This document shows positions 43,893 to 54,343 of a stretch of DNA of 64,000 nt, piece after piece. This DNA is from a bacterium. GTDB taxonomy: Bacteria; 4484-113; JAGGVC01. The notes under the pieces are model-generated. The model saw only the letters and a program-made list of their open reading frames with translations. It did not search any database and was not told the DNA's origin. The position numbers and the translations under genes are program-made. The first letter of the stretch is position 1; every line of letters begins with the position of its first letter. Where the stretch lies: NCBI GenBank assembly GCA_039961635.1, contig JABRWB010000037.1:1-64000 (forward strand). The letters are read 5' to 3'.

Positions 43893-45086
43893 ATGGAAGT
43901 TACCCAAAAGCCTGACGCTTCGCTGCTTAGGCTGCGCGCGCAGCTTGAAAGCGCGGAGCGCGCGGGGCTTGCGCCGTTCGCGATGAAGTCGGGCGACACC
44001 GCGGGAAGGGAACACGAAGAGCCGCCGCCGCGCCATCGGACGCACTTCCAGCGCGACTGGCACCGGATCACGCATTGCCAGGCGTTCCGAAAGCTCGAAT
44101 TCAAAACGCAGGTGTTTACCTTCGGCGAGGGCTACGAAACCGCCCGAAACCGGCTCACGCACACTCTCGAAGTCTCTCAAATAACAACATCAATCTGCCG
44201 CGCGCTTGGATTGAACGAGGATTTGGGAACCGCTATCGCGCTTGCGCACGACCTCGGCCATCCGCCGTTCGGCCACGCAGGCGAGGACATACTTCATGAG
44301 CTTGTCCGCAGCTTCAACCACAACGTGCACGGGCTTCGCATAGTCCGGCAGCTCGAAATGCGCTATCCGGACTTTCCGGGGCTAAACCTGACGCTCGAAA
44401 CATTGGAGGGGCTTGAGAAGCACGATACGGAATACGACAAAATCGCTCATCACGAGTTTTTGCCCGGCAAAATGCCGACACTCGAAGCGCAGGCGGCGTC
44501 GGTTGCGGACTCCATCGCATATCGCAGCCACGATCTGGAAGACGGGCTTTCCTCCGGCATTTTCGGCGAAAACACGCTCGATGCCTCCGGGCTTGAAATT
44601 TGGAAGATGCTCAAGGAAAGGCTGGCCAATACCGAAGGCGAGGTGCGCATGGCGCAACTATCGAGGCACCTGATTGACATAATGGTTGCGGATGTGCTTG
44701 CGGAATCGTCGTCGCGGATTAGGGCGGCCGGAGCGGATTCGGTAGATGTGGTTAGGGCGTATCCCGGAGTGCTCATAGCGTTCAGCAACGAAATAAAGTC
44801 GGCCGACGCGGAGCTCGGCAAGTTCTTGTATGAGCATTTTTACAGCAACTACCGCGTTTTAAGGCTAACGAACAAAGGCAAGACCATACTTAGGAAAATG
44901 TTCGAAACGTTCGCTTCGACACCGCAATTGCTGCCGCCCAATGTATACTTGCGTTACCGGGAAGCCGGCGAAAAGCGAAACGAGGAACCGCTTCGAGTTA
45001 TCGCCGATTACCTGGCCGGCCTCACCGACAGGCAGGCGACCGACGAGTACGTTCGCCTTTTCGATGTCGGAGCGAAGTGGCAATAA
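43893..45086 (+). CDS. dgt: dGTP triphosphohydrolase (HD domain)
   Basis: Hydrolyses dGTP or other dNTPs to nucleoside and triphosphate. The 397-residue protein has the N-terminal RTHFQRDWHRITHCQAFRKL, the HD metal site in RLTHTLEVSQ and AHDLGHPPFGHAGE, and the later SIAYRSHDLEDGL segment, in the order of the short Dgt type 2 family. ATG 43893 is preceded by CGGAGGAACG. Longer frame to 43551 overlaps the divergent ATPase and is not used. Confidence 0.92.
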   Translation: MEVTQKPDASLLRLRAQLESAERAGLAPFAMKSGDTAGREHEEPPPRHRTHFQRDWHRITHCQAFRKLEFKTQVFTFGEGYETARNRLTHTLEVSQITTSICRALGLNEDLGTAIALAHDLGHPPFGHAGEDILHELVRSFNHNVHGLRIVRQLEMRYPDFPGLNLTLETLEGLEKHDTEYDKIAHHEFLPGKMPTLEAQAASVADSIAYRSHDLEDGLSSGIFGENTLDASGLEIWKMLKERLANTEGEVRMAQLSRHLIDIMVADVLAESSSRIRAAGADSVDVVRAYPGVLIAFSNEIKSADAELGKFLYEHFYSNYRVLRLTNKGKTILRKMFETFASTPQLLPPNVYLRYREAGEKRNEEPLRVIADYLAGLTDRQATDEYVRLFDVGAKWQ

Positions 45087-45134
45087 CAAGTTCAAAATCG
45101 CGCCGGGCGGATTCGCGGCGCGGGAGAAAGAGAA

Positions 45135-46382
45135 ATGAAGCTTAGAAAATTTCAAGATGCACCGCTACGAGGAGCGAGGGTGCTTGTCAGGGCGGACTTC
45201 AACGTGCCGCTGAAAGACGGCCACGTGGCGGACGACACGCGGATACGCGAAAGCGTTCCGACCATCGCCACGCTTATCGAGGAAAAGGCCAAAGTGATGC
45301 TCTGCTCTCATTTGGGCAGGCCCAAAGACGGGCCGGATCCCGCGTTTTCGCTTGCTCCGGTTGCGCCCGTTCTTGAAAGATTGCTGGACAAAGAGCTTGC
45401 CAACCGTGGAGCGCCCCCGGTTTCGGTAAGGTTCGTAAACGACTGCATCGGTTACAAGGTTATCTCCGAACTCAATTCAGTTGAATCGAACACCATACTG
45501 CTTCTCGAAAACACAAGGTTTTACCGCGAAGAGGAAAAGAACCAGCCGCTTTTTTCGATGGCGCTTGCGGCGCTGTGCAGCCATTTCGTGAACGACGCGT
45601 TTGGAAGCTGCCATCGCGCCCATTCCTCGACTGAAGGCATTGCTCATTTCCGCCCCGCGTACGCAGGTTACCTCGTGCAGCGGGAAGTGCAGTTCTTGAG
45701 CAAGGTTGCGGAAAGCCCGGACAGACCGTTCCACGTGGTACTTGGCGGCGCAAAGATAAGCGGAAAGTTGGACGTAATAGATCGCATGATCGAGCTGGCG
45801 GACGAGATTTATATCGGCGGCGCCATGGCATTTACGTTCGCCAAGGCGCTCGGCTACGAAACGGGAAAATCGCTTGTGGAGTTCGAGCGCGTCGGCCTCG
45901 CCAAAGCGATGCTGGAAAAAGCGAATCAACTTGGCCGGACTATACACCTGCCGAAAGATATCGTGGTAACCGACGATATCGAAAAGCCTACCCGTATTGA
46001 AGCCAAACCGCTGGATGCGCTGGGCGCGACGGATATCGGCGTGGACATCGGTCCCCTCACAAGACAGGCATGCGCAAAGGGGCTAGAATCCGCCAAAACC
46101 GTTTTCTGGAACGGTCCGATGGGCGTTTTCGAAAAGCCCGCCTTCGCGGACGGTACCAATGCGATTGCATTCGCCCTTGCCGCCCTTCATGCCACAACCG
46201 TGGTCGGCGGAGGCGAAAGCGCGATGGCGGTTAAGCAATCCGGCGTTGCGGATAAAATCTCGCACATCTCCACCGGCGGCGGCGCCAGCCTGGAGTTCGT
46301 CGAAGGAAAGGAACTGCCCGGCATAAAGATCCTCGAAGAGGACAATCAAAGCAATCCGGCATACCACTTGGGAAACAGATAA
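45135..46382 (+). CDS. pgk: Phosphoglycerate kinase
   Basis: Glycolytic kinase, 415 residues. Shows [19 protein letters not shown], the CSHLGRPK loop, [13 protein letters not shown] and [17 protein letters not shown] of the N-domain; [18 protein letters not shown] and [11 protein letters not shown] of the C-domain. GGAGAAAG lies before the ATG. Downstream of dgt by 48 bases; with eno and ppdK nearby it forms a lower-glycolysis group, though on opposite strands. Confidence 0.96.
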   Translation: MKLRKFQDAPLRGARVLVRADFNVPLKDGHVADDTRIRESVPTIATLIEEKAKVMLCSHLGRPKDGPDPAFSLAPVAPVLERLLDKELANRGAPPVSVRFVNDCIGYKVISELNSVESNTILLLENTRFYREEEKNQPLFSMALAALCSHFVNDAFGSCHRAHSSTEGIAHFRPAYAGYLVQREVQFLSKVAESPDRPFHVVLGGAKISGKLDVIDRMIELADEIYIGGAMAFTFAKALGYETGKSLVEFERVGLAKAMLEKANQLGRTIHLPKDIVVTDDIEKPTRIEAKPLDALGATDIGVDIGPLTRQACAKGLESAKTVFWNGPMGVFEKPAFADGTNAIAFALAALHATTVVGGGESAMAVKQSGVADKISHISTGGGASLEFVEGKELPGIKILEEDNQSNPAYHLGNR

Positions 46383-46550
46383 CAGCGGCATTTGATTGTT
46401 GCGCTGAAGCGGCAATACCGATGTTAATCAAAGCCTAACCGAAGCCGCAAACAGGACTGACAACGCTCATTCAGAATTCCGGCGTCGCCAAACGGAATGT
46501 ATTGCGGCAATCCGAATGGCGCGAATCAACCAACTCATAAGGAGATTCGA

Positions 46551-46712
46551 ATGCGCCTAATAATTGGAATTACAGTCCTGGTATTCGCTGTTTCGCTTGC
46601 AGCTGCATCTTGCACGAGCGCAATCGGGACCGACCGGCCCCAGCCCGCACATTCCGCGGAAGAAATAGACGTTCCGGGCGGGCACAATCAGGGCGGCGGA
46701 GCAACGCTGTAA
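46551..46712 (+). CDS. Short lipoprotein
   Basis: A 53-residue protein with a signal peptide and lipobox Cys21 (LAAASCTS), followed by only about 30 residues rich in Gly, His and Pro (VPGGHNQGGGATL). AAGGAG lies seven bases before the ATG. No homologue recognised; small surface lipoproteins of this shape are common and uninformative. Confidence 0.6.
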   Translation: MRLIIGITVLVFAVSLAAASCTSAIGTDRPQPAHSAEEIDVPGGHNQGGGATL

Positions 46713-46743
46713 ACATTCGTCGGCGCAAGAGTGTTGGCCGATG

Positions 46744-46773
46744 TTGACAACTTGCATGAAACCTGGGTATAAT
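46744..46773 (+). promoter_or_regulatory. Near-consensus promoter of the structured RNA
   Basis: TTGACA (46744-46749), 18-base spacer, TATAAT (46768-46773). Start point expected near 46780. Confidence 0.8.
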
Positions 46774-46779
46774 TGCCTC

Positions 46780-46940
46780 CAGCTCATAAAGGAGGTGATC
46801 CAGTAGATGCATGACTGTACGAGCGAGGTGGGCGAGGCCTAGTCAGGCTGAGCCTCGGCCCGCAGTGCTGGGTCACCTGCCGGGCTAATCCAACTCGACC
46901 CACCTAGGGGACGCCGAAAGGCGTCCCTATTTTTTTTTTC
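46780..46940 (+). ncRNA. Unassigned structured small RNA carrying a 16-base anti-16S-tail sequence
   Basis: A transcript of about 155 bases is defined by a consensus promoter and an intrinsic terminator, with no adjacent gene in the same direction. Bases 46788-46803 (AAAGGAGGTGATCCAG) are the exact complement of the usual 3' end of 16S rRNA (CTGGATCACCTCCTTT). The same bases can pair with CTGGGTCACCT (46868-46878) in an 11-bp stem. An inner stem 46828-46838/46852-46863 closes a 13-base loop. Two tiny frames start just downstream: 11 codons from 46807 (MHDCTSEVGEA) and 25 codons from 46811. It does not match the SRP, tmRNA or RNase P motifs I know, and 6S RNA cannot be excluded. Confidence 0.7.
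46907..46939 (+). terminator. Intrinsic terminator of the structured RNA
   Basis: Stem GGGACGCC/GGCGTCCC with a GAAA loop (46908-46927) followed by ten Ts (46930-46939). Strand-specific: the minus strand has no T-run, so it does not terminate eno. Confidence 0.9.
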
Positions 46941-46941
46941 T

Positions 46942-48298
<1,357 letters not shown>

Positions 48299-48308
48299 TA
48301 AAGCGCGC

Positions 48309-50960
48309 CTATTTATACCCCATATCCCGCAGGACGGCTTGGGCAGCCGCCAATCTTGCCGTCGGCACTCTATATGGGCTGCATGAAACGTAATCCATCC
48401 CGACGCGATGGCAAAATTCTACCGTAGCGGGATTGCCGCCATGCTCGCCGCAGATGCCGACCTTAAGCGTGGGGCGCGTCTGCCTGCCCAGCTCGATCGA
48501 CATCTTCACCAGCTTGCCGACCCCGGCGAAATCAAGCTCCGCGAACGGATTGACGGGGTAAAGCCCCATATCCACGTACAGCCTTAAAAACTTCTCCTCG
48601 GCATCGTCGCGGCTGATACCCAGCGTCATCTGCGTCAAGTCGTTGGTTCCAAAGCTGAAAAACTCCGCGGACCTTGCGATTTCGTCCGAGGTCAGAGCCG
48701 CGCGCGGCACTTCGATCATCGTGCCGAACAGGTAATCAATGCGCCTTCCCTTTTCCTTCATGACGGCCTCGGCAACCGCCCGCAGGTCTTTCTCGACGCG
48801 TTCAAGTTCGCTTATGCTCCCGATTAGCGGGATCATTATCTCTACGCGTGTTGATTGTCCTTTCTTTTCCACTTCGATCGCGGCTTCGATTATGGCCCGC
48901 ACCTGCATCCGGTTGATTTCCGGATAGATTATTCCCAGCCGGCAACCGCGGAATCCCAGCATCGGATTCGCCTCGTGCATGGACTTCACCCGCGCGCGAA
49001 GGTGCGATTCTTTTGCCGCGCGCTCGGATTTATCCATAATGCCCGCGGTGAAATTCTTTATTACTTTTTCGAGCGCGGCTTCCTCGCTCGGCAGGAACTC
49101 GTGAAGCGGCGGATCCAAAAGCCGGATCGTCACAGGATAGCCCTTCATCGCCTTGAATATGCCCATGAAATCATCGCGCTGGTATTCGAGCAGTTTCGCC
49201 AACCACTTTTCGCGCTCTTCCGGCGTGTCCGAAAGGATCATCGACTGGACAAACGGGATGCGCTCCTCGTCAAAGAACATATGCTCGGTGCGGCATAGTC
49301 CTATGCCTTCCGCGCCGAACTCGATCGCCTGCGTCGCGTCTTTGGGCGTGTCCGCGTTCGTACGGATTTTTATCTTGCGCTCCGCGTCCGCCCAGGACAG
49401 AAATTCTTTGAATTCGCTCCCGATGCCCGCGGGAATCACCGCTACTTCGCCGGCAAAAACCTTTCCCGTCGTCCCGTCAATCGTCAGAGTATCTTTATCC
49501 GTAAGCGTGTGGTTTGCGACGTAAACCTTGCGCGCTTGTTCATCGATTTTGATATCCCCGCAGCCCGCGACGCACGGCTTGCCCATCCCCCCGGCTACGA
49601 CCGCTGCATGGCTTGTTTTGCCTCCGCGCGACGTAAGGATTCCCTGCGCCGCCGCCATTCCGTGGATATCCTCCGGCGTCGTTTCCGCCCGCACGAGGAT
49701 TATCTTTTCGCCTTTCCCCGCCCGTTCGACGGCCTCGTCCGCGGTGAACGCGATTTTGCCTTTCGCCGCGCCGGGACTTGCATCCACGCCCGATGCCACA
49801 GGCCGCGGATTTTTCGAGTAGTCGATCTGCGGCAGCAGCATTGTGCGCATGACTTCCGCATCGACGCGCATCAGCGCCTCGCGCCTGGTGATGAGTCCTT
49901 CGCGCACCATGTCCACCGCGATTTTGACCGCCGCAAGCGGGCTGCGCTTGCCGCTACGCGTCTGCAGTATGTAAAGCTTCCCGCGCTCGATCGTGAATTC
50001 CAGATCCTGCATGTCGCGGTAGTGCTTCTCAAGCTTCTTCGCTATCTCCTCAAGCTGCTTCGCCTGCTTCGGAAAAACCTCGCGCAGCTTGCTGATGTTT
50101 ATCGGCGTGCGGATGCCCGCGACCACGTCCTCGCCCTGCGCATTCACCAGGAAATCGCCGAAAAGCCCCTTGTCGCCGGTGTTCTTGTTGCGGCTGAACG
50201 CGACTCCGGTTCCGCAGTCGTCTCCCATGTTTCCGAACACCATCGCCTGCACGTTGACCGCGGTGCCGAGATCGTGCGGGATGCGGTTCAGCTTGCGGTA
50301 CGCGATCGCGCGCGGGCTGTTCCAGCTTCGGAAGACCGCGATTATCGCCATTTCGAGCTGCTCGAACGGGTCTTCCGGAATCGCCGCGCCGTGATTTGCA
50401 AGAGCATCACGATACTGCTCTATCAGCTTCGAAAGATGCTCCGCCGTCAGCTCGTGGTCGAAATGGAGCTTGTGCTTCTCCTTCATCGCCTCGATCAGGT
50501 CGTCGAAAATCCGGACGTGGATTCCCAGCACGACGTCGGAGAAAATCTGAATGAACCTACGCTGCGAGTCCAGGACGAACCGTTTGTTGCCGGTTTCCGC
50601 GGCCAGCGCCTCGACGGTCTTCGAATTCAGTCCGAGATTCAGAATCGTATCCATCATCCCCGGCATGCTGAACTTCGCTCCGCTGCGCACGCTTACCAGA
50701 AGCGGATTCTTCGAGCCGCCGAATACGCGTCCGGTCTTTTGCTCAAGTTCGTTGACGCGTTCCTTTACTTCATCAATCAACCCTTCCGGGCACACTTCGC
50801 CGCCTCGGTAATATTCCCTGCAGCAGTCGGTGGTGATAATGAATCCCGGCGGGATAGGCAGCCCAAGCGCCACCATCGACGCAAGGTTCGCGCCCTTGCC
50901 GCCGAACTTGTCCTTGTTCGTGCCTTCCGCATCCTCGAATAGATACGCCCAGCGAGCCAT
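48309..50960 (-). CDS. ppdK: Pyruvate, phosphate dikinase
   Basis: Reversibly converts PEP, AMP and PPi to pyruvate, ATP and Pi. The 883-residue protein has the N-terminal ATP-grasp domain (GGKGANLASMVALGLPIPPG), the swivelling phosphohistidine domain with catalytic His in GGKTSHAAVVAGGMGKPCVA, and the C-terminal PEP/pyruvate barrel ending near GICGEHGGNPATVEF. Full length for the family. With eno and pgk it fits PPi-linked glycolysis or gluconeogenesis. Start ATG with AGGA upstream. Confidence 0.97.
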   Translation of the reverse strand: MARWAYLFEDAEGTNKDKFGGKGANLASMVALGLPIPPGFIITTDCCREYYRGGEVCPEGLIDEVKERVNELEQKTGRVFGGSKNPLLVSVRSGAKFSMPGMMDTILNLGLNSKTVEALAAETGNKRFVLDSQRRFIQIFSDVVLGIHVRIFDDLIEAMKEKHKLHFDHELTAEHLSKLIEQYRDALANHGAAIPEDPFEQLEMAIIAVFRSWNSPRAIAYRKLNRIPHDLGTAVNVQAMVFGNMGDDCGTGVAFSRNKNTGDKGLFGDFLVNAQGEDVVAGIRTPINISKLREVFPKQAKQLEEIAKKLEKHYRDMQDLEFTIERGKLYILQTRSGKRSPLAAVKIAVDMVREGLITRREALMRVDAEVMRTMLLPQIDYSKNPRPVASGVDASPGAAKGKIAFTADEAVERAGKGEKIILVRAETTPEDIHGMAAAQGILTSRGGKTSHAAVVAGGMGKPCVAGCGDIKIDEQARKVYVANHTLTDKDTLTIDGTTGKVFAGEVAVIPAGIGSEFKEFLSWADAERKIKIRTNADTPKDATQAIEFGAEGIGLCRTEHMFFDEERIPFVQSMILSDTPEEREKWLAKLLEYQRDDFMGIFKAMKGYPVTIRLLDPPLHEFLPSEEAALEKVIKNFTAGIMDKSERAAKESHLRARVKSMHEANPMLGFRGCRLGIIYPEINRMQVRAIIEAAIEVEKKGQSTRVEIMIPLIGSISELERVEKDLRAVAEAVMKEKGRRIDYLFGTMIEVPRAALTSDEIARSAEFFSFGTNDLTQMTLGISRDDAEEKFLRLYVDMGLYPVNPFAELDFAGVGKLVKMSIELGRQTRPTLKVGICGEHGGNPATVEFCHRVGMDYVSCSPYRVPTARLAAAQAVLRDMGYK

Positions 50961-51087
50961 GAAGTCCTCCGAAGTAAGACAGTCGCTGGCATATTAACAT
51001 CAGCTTCCGGAGAGCCGGCGCGCATAAGCGTCATTTAGCCAAATACAAGTTGTTTGCTAAATCTATCCTAAAGCCGCCGTCGGCTTG

Positions 51088-52038
51088 TCAAGCGCCCGAG
51101 CCTTTCCCGGATTTTCCGTCCGCAGGAGGATGACCGGGGGGCATTCCGCCGTGCGGATTCGCCATTCCCCCGCCGCCGTGCGGGTCAGGCATTCCGCCGC
51201 CGCCGTGAGCGGACATCGGTCCGCCGCCGTGCGGATTCGGTTTCGGCGGCTCGGACTTTGCGTACTCCTCGATTGCGCCTTCCAAATCAGGGGACAGGAT
51301 TTTGACCTCTGCCGCCAACAACGCTTCGTCAATGAACTTGTCGAATTTCACAAGCCGCTTTTGCATCAACTCCCGCTCGATGAATTCCTCTTCACTGCCA
51401 GCGGGAAGAAACGCGGGCTTGCCGGCGTCTCTTGACGCCTCGTATTCCTTCATCAATTGAGCGAACTGAAGCTTAAGCGCGGCCTCGTCCACGGTGACGT
51501 CGGCGCCGACCTTTTCGATCAAGGCGACTTTATTCAAGTCGCTTTTTTTCCACTTTTTAAATTCCTCGATCGAGCCTATTCCATGAGCCATTCCCATGCT
51601 CCCGAGGGCAGCCAAAAGCTCCTCCTCGCCGCCGAATTTGCCGATAATCTGCTTAACTTCAGCATCTACTTGTTCGTCCGTTGATTCAACGCCAAGTTTT
51701 TTGGCCTGGACGTCTATGACTACGCCCACGACCATCTTGGCGAACTGCTCGCGGCGGGTTTGAACTTTCATTTCTTCGGTCACGGTCATCCCGGCGTTGG
51801 CCAGGTCATTCAGCTCGCGTTCGGTTCTCGCATCCAATTCGCCGGAAAGGATTTGAATTCCTTCTACCACCGCGACGGGCTTGCCCTTTTGCTTGCTGAC
51901 CGCACCTGTTCCTCCACGGAGCATTGAGTCAGGACTTGTCGCCGATTCGTTTTTTCCGGCCGGATACAACAGGTACGCGACAAACGCCACCGCCACAACC
52001 GCAACTATGGCGAATACCAAGGACTTGCTTTTTTTCAT
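51088..52038 (-). CDS. SurA-like periplasmic chaperone with a His/Gly-rich tail
   Basis: A 316-residue protein with an N-terminal membrane anchor or signal (LVFAIVAVVAVAFVAYLLYPAG). It is followed by a SurA-N-like helical domain (VAVVEGIQILSGELDARTER, then an EEMKVQTRREQFAKMVVG-type helix). No PPIase (parvulin) domain is visible. The last 50 residues are a low-complexity tail with repeated PHGGG units (five His), which could bind Ni, Cu or Zn. ATG 52038 follows GGAGGCGAA. Paired with another SurA-like gene at 52148. Confidence 0.7.
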   Translation of the reverse strand: MKKSKSLVFAIVAVVAVAFVAYLLYPAGKNESATSPDSMLRGGTGAVSKQKGKPVAVVEGIQILSGELDARTERELNDLANAGMTVTEEMKVQTRREQFAKMVVGVVIDVQAKKLGVESTDEQVDAEVKQIIGKFGGEEELLAALGSMGMAHGIGSIEEFKKWKKSDLNKVALIEKVGADVTVDEAALKLQFAQLMKEYEASRDAGKPAFLPAGSEEEFIERELMQKRLVKFDKFIDEALLAAEVKILSPDLEGAIEEYAKSEPPKPNPHGGGPMSAHGGGGMPDPHGGGGMANPHGGMPPGHPPADGKSGKGSGA

Positions 52039-52147
52039 TTCGCCTCCATTCCGGGGATTTGCATTCCGCAATCCGGACTGTTGCCGCTGGAATACAGATT
52101 GGCCGTTCGCCCGGCTAAGTCGAAAGCAAAAGGCTTAATTCCCCAAT

Positions 52148-52987
52148 CTAGCCCTCCGGCTGCTTTTCATCGGCGGCCTCGGTATCTCCGCCGGCTTCCG
52201 AGTCCGCCTTGGCCGATTCGTCCGCGGATTCGCCTTCCGATTGTTGCTTGTCCGAATCGGAATCCTCGGCAGCCGCGGGCGGCGGCGGCGGCGGCGTTTC
52301 CTCTTCTCCGGTATAACGCGTCCAGTTGAATTTCAAATTTTGGAAAGGACCCATCAGCTTGATCTTGCCCTTGTACTCGAGGACGATTTCCTTGATCACG
52401 GTCTGGCCTTCCGTACTGGCACGCTCGTCGAAAAGCATATTCCTCGCGGTTTCCTTGACGTCTTCGAAAGTCAGCTTTTCGGTCTCTTCCTGGGTCAGCC
52501 TCGCGTTGGCGCCATGCTTTTGAATAACCATCTGGTGCTGCGTATCGAAGTAATCCCGCAAATCCTCGTCTGAAATTACAATCCTGTCCCTGAGCAGCTT
52601 CTCCATCGCGAAGCTGATTGTCATTTGCCTTTTTACGTCCTCTTCGGTTTGCCCCATCATCTTGAGCTGTTGTTCAAATTCCTCCGGAGTTCCGAATCGC
52701 GCTTTAAGCTTCTTTAGCCCTTCATCGTAATCCTCCTGAGTAAGCGCTTTATGCTCTCTTGCAAGCTTGTCCTTGAGCATATACTCGAAAACCTTCTGCT
52801 GCACTGCATCCCTGAAGCCTTGGTCTTCCACCAGGTCTCCAATCTTGAGCTGGCTATCCCCCACGATAGCAACAAGCTCCGGATTGCTTCCGGTGAGGCC
52901 GGACGAGCCGCCGGTTGACGGGCCGTTGCAAGAAGCGATAGCAGCAGCCGAAATGAAAATCGTCAAAATCAAAATCTTGCGATACAC
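52148..52987 (-). CDS. SurA-like lipoprotein chaperone
   Basis: A 279-residue lipoprotein with lipobox Cys20 (AAAIASCNG) and a SurA-N-like helical domain (ELVAIVGDSQLKIGDLVED, a long Glu/Lys-rich set of helices to about residue 160). A PPIase domain is not recognisable. The C-terminus has a run of Pro and an acidic tail rich in Ser, Asp and Glu. GTG 52987 with AGAGGA upstream gives a well-formed lipoprotein signal; longer starts put a hydrophilic stretch before it. Next to the other SurA-like gene; both may assist outer-membrane protein folding. Confidence 0.72.
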   Translation of the reverse strand: MYRKILILTIFISAAAIASCNGPSTGGSSGLTGSNPELVAIVGDSQLKIGDLVEDQGFRDAVQQKVFEYMLKDKLAREHKALTQEDYDEGLKKLKARFGTPEEFEQQLKMMGQTEEDVKRQMTISFAMEKLLRDRIVISDEDLRDYFDTQHQMVIQKHGANARLTQEETEKLTFEDVKETARNMLFDERASTEGQTVIKEIVLEYKGKIKLMGPFQNLKFNWTRYTGEEETPPPPPPAAAEDSDSDKQQSEGESADESAKADSEAGGDTEAADEKQPEG

Positions 52988-53087
52988 GCGGTTCCTCTCA
53001 AAACTGAAATGAACATAAATCATATCACAGGCCCAAGTTCCAATTCCACCAAGTCTGGAATTGCGGGAGGCATCCTTGTTTATGCCA

Positions 53088-53093
53088 TATAAT
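53088..53093 (+). promoter_or_regulatory. -10 box of the csaB-like gene, six bases before GTG
   Basis: TATAAT and six bases to GTG 53100; it lies inside the longer open frame, which therefore cannot be the real gene start. Confidence 0.6.
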
Positions 53094-53099
53094 CCACAC

Positions 53100-54182
53100 G
53101 TGCGCAAAGTGCTTTTGTTCGGCTACTTCGGCGAAGACAATTACGGAGACGACTTGTTGCTCTGGTCGGCCGCCCTCGGTTTGGCAAAGCATATCGAAAC
53201 CGGAAAAGCCGAATTGTCCGTGCTTTCCACAAAGCCATATCCAAAGTTTCCGGTTCCGGCGACATTCATACCGCGGCTCAAGCTTTCCGAGGTCAATAAA
53301 GCCGTACGGCAGTCGGATATTGTATGCGCCCCCGGAGGAGGATTGTTGCAGGATTCCACCAGCCTGAAAAGCCTCTTATACTATTTGAACATCGTCAGGC
53401 TGGCGCAATTGCTGGGAAAGCCCGTGCTTTTGCTGGCGCAGGGGATAGGCCCGATTAAAAGCCAAATCGGGAGGCTCGCGTGTTCGCGCATTTTGCGGCG
53501 CGCTTATCGGATATCGGTAAGGGATGAAGCCAGCAAAGAATTGCTTGCATCCTTGTTGGGTCCGAAAGCCAAAATCGAGGTTACCGCGGATTTCGCCTTC
53601 TCGCTCGGCTCCGCGCTCCGCCCCGATGAAAGAGGTCAAATCGCACGCGGCGCCAAACAAGAACCGGTGATACTTGTCTGCCCGAGGGAAACAGGCAATC
53701 CGGAAATCCAACTGACGCAGCTATCCACGGCGTTGATTTACGCGGGAAACTTATTCGAAACCGGGAAGCCGATATACCGGTTTTTCGCCATGCACAAGGG
53801 ACGTGATTCCGAGCTTTGCAGAAAGCTGATAAGCCGGGTCGGCGGGGAAATGATAACCGCTGAAACAGATAATCCGCTTTCCGCGTTCGCCGCATTTGAC
53901 GGAGCCGCAGCGGTGCTTTCCTTCCGACTCCATGGATGCGTGGTTTCCGCTCTAAGAGCAAAGCCGTTTGTTGCGATCAGCTACGATCCCAAGGTGGAAT
54001 CCTTCGCCAATTCATTCAACAAACAGTGCTTTCAAAGCGATGGCTTTGATCCTAAAGCGGTCGGCAGGGCGATCGCCGACTCCGCGAATTCGATTTCAAC
54101 CGAATACGGCGGCTCCGCGCTTGAAAATGCAATCACTGCATCGAAATCGGATACGCGTGCGCTGGTTGAAATGCTCGACTAA
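53100..54182 (+). CDS. CsaB-like polysaccharide pyruvyl transferase
   Basis: A 360-residue member of the polysaccharide pyruvyl transferase family, with the family start VLLFGYFGEDNYGDDLL, the CAPGGGLLQDST loop, LLAQGIGPIKSQIG and the C-terminal SFRLHGCVVSALRAKPFV region with conserved His. CsaB adds pyruvate ketals to cell-wall polysaccharide, often as an S-layer anchor; in a diderm another glycan target is likely. The start is set to GTG 53100 by the -10 box six bases upstream and by family alignment; an open frame reaches back to 53061. Confidence 0.8.
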   Translation: MRKVLLFGYFGEDNYGDDLLLWSAALGLAKHIETGKAELSVLSTKPYPKFPVPATFIPRLKLSEVNKAVRQSDIVCAPGGGLLQDSTSLKSLLYYLNIVRLAQLLGKPVLLLAQGIGPIKSQIGRLACSRILRRAYRISVRDEASKELLASLLGPKAKIEVTADFAFSLGSALRPDERGQIARGAKQEPVILVCPRETGNPEIQLTQLSTALIYAGNLFETGKPIYRFFAMHKGRDSELCRKLISRVGGEMITAETDNPLSAFAAFDGAAAVLSFRLHGCVVSALRAKPFVAISYDPKVESFANSFNKQCFQSDGFDPKAVGRAIADSANSISTEYGGSALENAITASKSDTRALVEMLD

Positions 54183-54279
54183 CCTCGATTCCGTCATCGC
54201 AATTGCATACTTGTTTTATTTTTGGCTTTTGATATCCAATTCACAAGCCGGATATTTGACGCCCAAACAAGAGCCTGAT

Positions 54280-54307
54280 TGACGTTCAACGCAGGCAAGG
54301 ATAAGAT
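54280..54307 (+). promoter_or_regulatory. feoAB promoter
   Basis: TTGACG (54280-54285), 16-base spacer and TAAGAT (54302-54307), ending two bases before the palindrome. Confidence 0.45.
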
Positions 54308-54309
54308 TA

Positions 54310-54328
54310 ATTGAGACTGAGTCTCAAT
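54310..54328 (+). promoter_or_regulatory. 19-base palindrome over the feoAB start point (candidate iron-regulator operator)
   Basis: ATTGAGACT-G-AGTCTCAAT is a perfect inverted repeat, 9-1-9, directly after the -10 box and upstream of the feoA ribosome site. Fur and DtxR/IdeR operators are also about 19 bases and sit over iron-uptake promoters; this sequence matches neither consensus. Confidence 0.6.
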
Positions 54329-54343
54329 AAGCTCGGAGCCGAA

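Noticed and set aside
46788-46803. Fragment of a 16S rRNA gene on the minus strand
   Set aside because: Only 16 bases match the 16S end and neither flank resembles rRNA; promoter and terminator are on the plus strand.
51115-51245. Short repeats as a possible CRISPR array
   Set aside because: They are in-frame codons for PHGGG units inside a gene, with no constant repeat and unique spacers.
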